Shown piece after piece: positions 62,087 to 64,000 of a stretch of DNA of 64,000 bases. Position numbers and translations under genes: made by a program. The notes beneath the pieces are model-generated. The model was given only the letters and a program-made list of their open reading frames with translations, was not told the DNA's origin and searched no databases. Every line of letters starts with the position of its first letter. Position 1 is the first letter of the stretch. Location of the stretch: assembly GCF_005144865.1 (NCBI RefSeq), contig NZ_SWFM01000003.1, forward strand, positions 434,001 through 498,000, given 5' to 3'. This stretch comes from Guptibacillus hwajinpoensis (GTDB taxonomy: Bacteria > Bacillota > Bacilli > Bacillales > Guptibacillaceae).

Positions 62087-63874
62087 CTATTCTTTTTCAG
62101 CGGTAACAGGCTTTTTAGCAAGTTCAAGATTCAGTTCCTTGAGCTGCTCTTGACTAACTGGAGAAGGCGCTTCTGTTAACAAGCAGCTTGCACTAGCTGT
62201 CTTAGGGAATGCAATTGTGTCACGTAAGTTTGTTCTTCCAGCAAGTAGCATCACAAGACGGTCAAGACCAAACGCAATTCCTCCGTGTGGTGGAGTGCCA
62301 TATTCGAAAGCATCAAGTAGGAAACCAAATTCTTCTTCAGCTTCTTCTTTAGTAAATCCTAGCGCTTTAAACATTTTTTCTTGGATATCGCGCTGGAAGA
62401 TACGCTGAGATCCGCCACCAAGCTCATATCCATTAAGAACAAGGTCATACGCATCAGCACGAACTTGACCTGGCTCATCTTCAAGAAGATGAAGATCTTC
62501 TTTTAATGGCATAGTAAACGGATGGTGCTCTGCAAAATAACGATCCGCTTCTTCATCGTAACTCATAAGTGGGAAGTCCATCACCCATAGGAAGTTAAAC
62601 TTGGATTGGTCAATCAGATCAAGCTCTTTCCCTAGTTTTGAACGAAGAGATCCAAGACTGTCAGCTACAACAGATTTGCTGTCAGCTACAAAGAGAAGAA
62701 GGTCTCCCGCTTCTGCATCGAACGCTTCCTGTAACTGTGCTGAAAGTGCTTCATCAAAGAATTTAGAAATTGGTCCCTTTAAACCATCTTCTTCAACTTT
62801 AAGCCATGCAAGTCCTTTTGCCTTGTACGTTTTCACATACTCTGTTAGTGCATCGATGTCTTTACGTGAATACTTACTTGCTGCACCCTTCGCGTTAATC
62901 CCCTTAACCGCTCCTCCAGAAGATACAGCACCAGAGAATACTTTAAAGTCAGAGTCTTTTACAAGCTCAGATACATCAACGAATTCCATTCCAAAACGTG
63001 TGTCTGGCTTATCAGATCCATAGCGATTCATTGCTTCAGCATGAGACATACGAGGGAAAGGCTTTTCAATTTCTATTCCTTTTGTTTCTTTTAAAACAGC
63101 TGTCATCATTTCTTCCATCATGGATATGAGATCTTCTTTAGGAAGAAATGATGTTTCAATGTCCACCTGCGTAAATTCAGGTTGGCGATCCGCGCGAAGG
63201 TCTTCATCTCGGAAACAACGTACAATTTGGTAATATCGTTCAAAGCCTGATACCATCAGGAGTTGTTTAAACAATTGTGGAGACTGAGGAAGAGCGTAAA
63301 ACTCTCCTTCATGTACTCGACTTGGTACAAGGTAATCACGTGCTCCTTCTGGCGTGCTTTTTGTTAGCATAGGCGTTTCAATTTCTAGAAATTCATTGTA
63401 ATCAAGGTAGTCACGGATTACTTTCGTCGTGCGGTGACGAAGTTTAAATGTATCCTGCATAACAGGTCGTCTAAGATCAAGGTAACGATACTTAAGGCGA
63501 ATATCTTCTCCTACTTCAACATCGTTTGAAATACTGATCGGCGGGTTTTTAGCAGCATTGAGTATTTCAAGCGATTCAGCATGTACTTCGATAGAACCTG
63601 TAGGGAGGTTTGCATTAACCGTACCTTCTCCACGTTCAACTACCTTCCCTTTAATACCTAGAACATATTCACTTCTTACCTTCTCAGCAAGTTCTAGCGC
63701 TTCCTTAGATACATCCGGGTTAAAAACAACCTGGACAATTCCAGAACGGTCTCTAAAGTCAATGAAAATTAGTCCACCAAGATCGCGTCGTTTTTGCACC
63801 CATCCTTTTAATTCTATTGTTTCTCCAATTTCGCTCTTACGAATTTTCCCACATGAATGGCTTCTTCCGATCAT
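62087..63874 (-). CDS. aspS: Aspartyl-tRNA synthetase
   Basis: 595 residues, the long bacterial form. N-terminal OB anticodon-binding domain ([22 protein letters not shown], part), class II motif 2 [16 protein letters not shown] near residue 217, the bacterial GAD insertion domain (about 290-410), and motif 3 [15 protein letters not shown] near residue 540. ATG at 63874 overlaps the hisS stop by ATGA with AGGAGGAAGATGGAGA ahead. Coupled hisS-aspS, as in B. subtilis. Confidence 0.98.
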   Translation of the reverse strand: MIGRSHSCGKIRKSEIGETIELKGWVQKRRDLGGLIFIDFRDRSGIVQVVFNPDVSKEALELAEKVRSEYVLGIKGKVVERGEGTVNANLPTGSIEVHAESLEILNAAKNPPISISNDVEVGEDIRLKYRYLDLRRPVMQDTFKLRHRTTKVIRDYLDYNEFLEIETPMLTKSTPEGARDYLVPSRVHEGEFYALPQSPQLFKQLLMVSGFERYYQIVRCFRDEDLRADRQPEFTQVDIETSFLPKEDLISMMEEMMTAVLKETKGIEIEKPFPRMSHAEAMNRYGSDKPDTRFGMEFVDVSELVKDSDFKVFSGAVSSGGAVKGINAKGAASKYSRKDIDALTEYVKTYKAKGLAWLKVEEDGLKGPISKFFDEALSAQLQEAFDAEAGDLLLFVADSKSVVADSLGSLRSKLGKELDLIDQSKFNFLWVMDFPLMSYDEEADRYFAEHHPFTMPLKEDLHLLEDEPGQVRADAYDLVLNGYELGGGSQRIFQRDIQEKMFKALGFTKEEAEEEFGFLLDAFEYGTPPHGGIAFGLDRLVMLLAGRTNLRDTIAFPKTASASCLLTEAPSPVSQEQLKELNLELAKKPVTAEKE

Positions 63875-64000
63875 TCTCCATCTTCCTCCTTTAATTTCTC
63901 TTTGAGATATGATGACACTTCAGTTAGACTTACGGCTTCTTGTTCACCAGTTATCATATCTTTTACATTAATTTCGTTTCGCTCGATTTCTTCATCACCG
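63871..64000 (-). CDS. hisS: Histidyl-tRNA synthetase, C-terminal end (cut by window edge)
   Basis: The last 42 codons or so of a frame that ends in TGA at 63871-63873 and overlaps the aspS start. The fragment [18 protein letters not shown] fits the anticodon-binding domain end of HisS (a conserved V-K-x-M/L-x-T/x-GEQ pattern). With the known hisS-aspS order this identification is firm despite the short length. Confidence 0.9.
   Translation of the reverse strand, partial: GDEEIERNEINVKDMITGEQEAVSLTEVSSYLKEKLKEEDGE

Noticed and set aside
62601..63023. 140-codon plus-strand ORF opposite aspS
   Set aside because: It is the antisense shadow of conserved aspS codons, Ser/Pro rich, with no ribosome site.

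Overview
The window is a low-GC Gram-positive chromosome segment from an endospore-forming member of the Bacillaceae. Evidence includes sporulation genes (gpr, sda, an uninterrupted sigK, rsfA, a YjcZ-like peptide), the complete comEA-comEB-comEC competence operon, CIRCE/HrcA heat-shock control, a T-box alaS leader, 6S RNA next to aspS, and gene order that follows two separate stretches of the Bacillus subtilis map. I do not assign a species. An Mrp antiporter operon and the repeat elements would suit a halo- or alkali-tolerant relative, but that is inference.

Layout. (1) 1-18.5 kb is the conserved block grpE-hrcA-hemW-lepA-yqxA-gpr, rpsT, holA, yqzM, comEC-comEB-comEA, comER, then yqeM-rsfS-yqeK-nadD-yhbY-aroE-yqeH-yqeG and sda. 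It differs from B. subtilis in lacking spoIIP between gpr and yqxA. A cluster of DnaA boxes precedes sda. (2) 18.5-35.7 kb is a mosaic block: a lipoprotein, an mrp operon that runs A-C-D-E-F-G with no mrpB, yfkAB, an SGNH hydrolase, a small WYL protein, sigK, the divergent nsrR/hmp nitric-oxide module, a HELGH protein, nadE, an island of tiny YrzI-family and other micro-ORFs, and a two-gene ZorA/ZorB-like ion-channel motor pair without any defence effector beside it. (3) 35.7-64 kb follows the B. subtilis yrhC-to-hisS order: mccB-mccA-luxS-mtnN-yrrT (SAH recycling and reverse transsulfuration), yrzA, yrrS-pbpI, greA-udk-trmR-mltG, yrzB-yrrK-yrzL-alaS behind a T-box, yrrI, recD2-yrrB-mnmA-iscS-cymR, a YczE-like membrane protein, rarA, rsfA, 6S RNA, aspS and the end of hisS.

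Repeats. Three copies of a roughly 230 bp element bounded by GGCTCTTTTC inverted ends sit in intergenic gaps (40.4, 46.5 and 52.3 kb; the third has decayed ends). Directly after the rsfA stop codon lies a tandem array of about 120 bp units of two alternating types, whose helix arms change together while loop bases stay constant. This looks like a structured RNA and is, with the ZorAB-like pair and the micro-ORF island, the most unusual content. No tRNA, rRNA, CRISPR array, prophage or insertion sequence with a transposase was seen.

Starts were chosen from Shine-Dalgarno spacing and family N-termini. Several are TTG or GTG (grpE, comER, yqeH, yqeG, sda, mrpG, sigK, mltG, yrrI).
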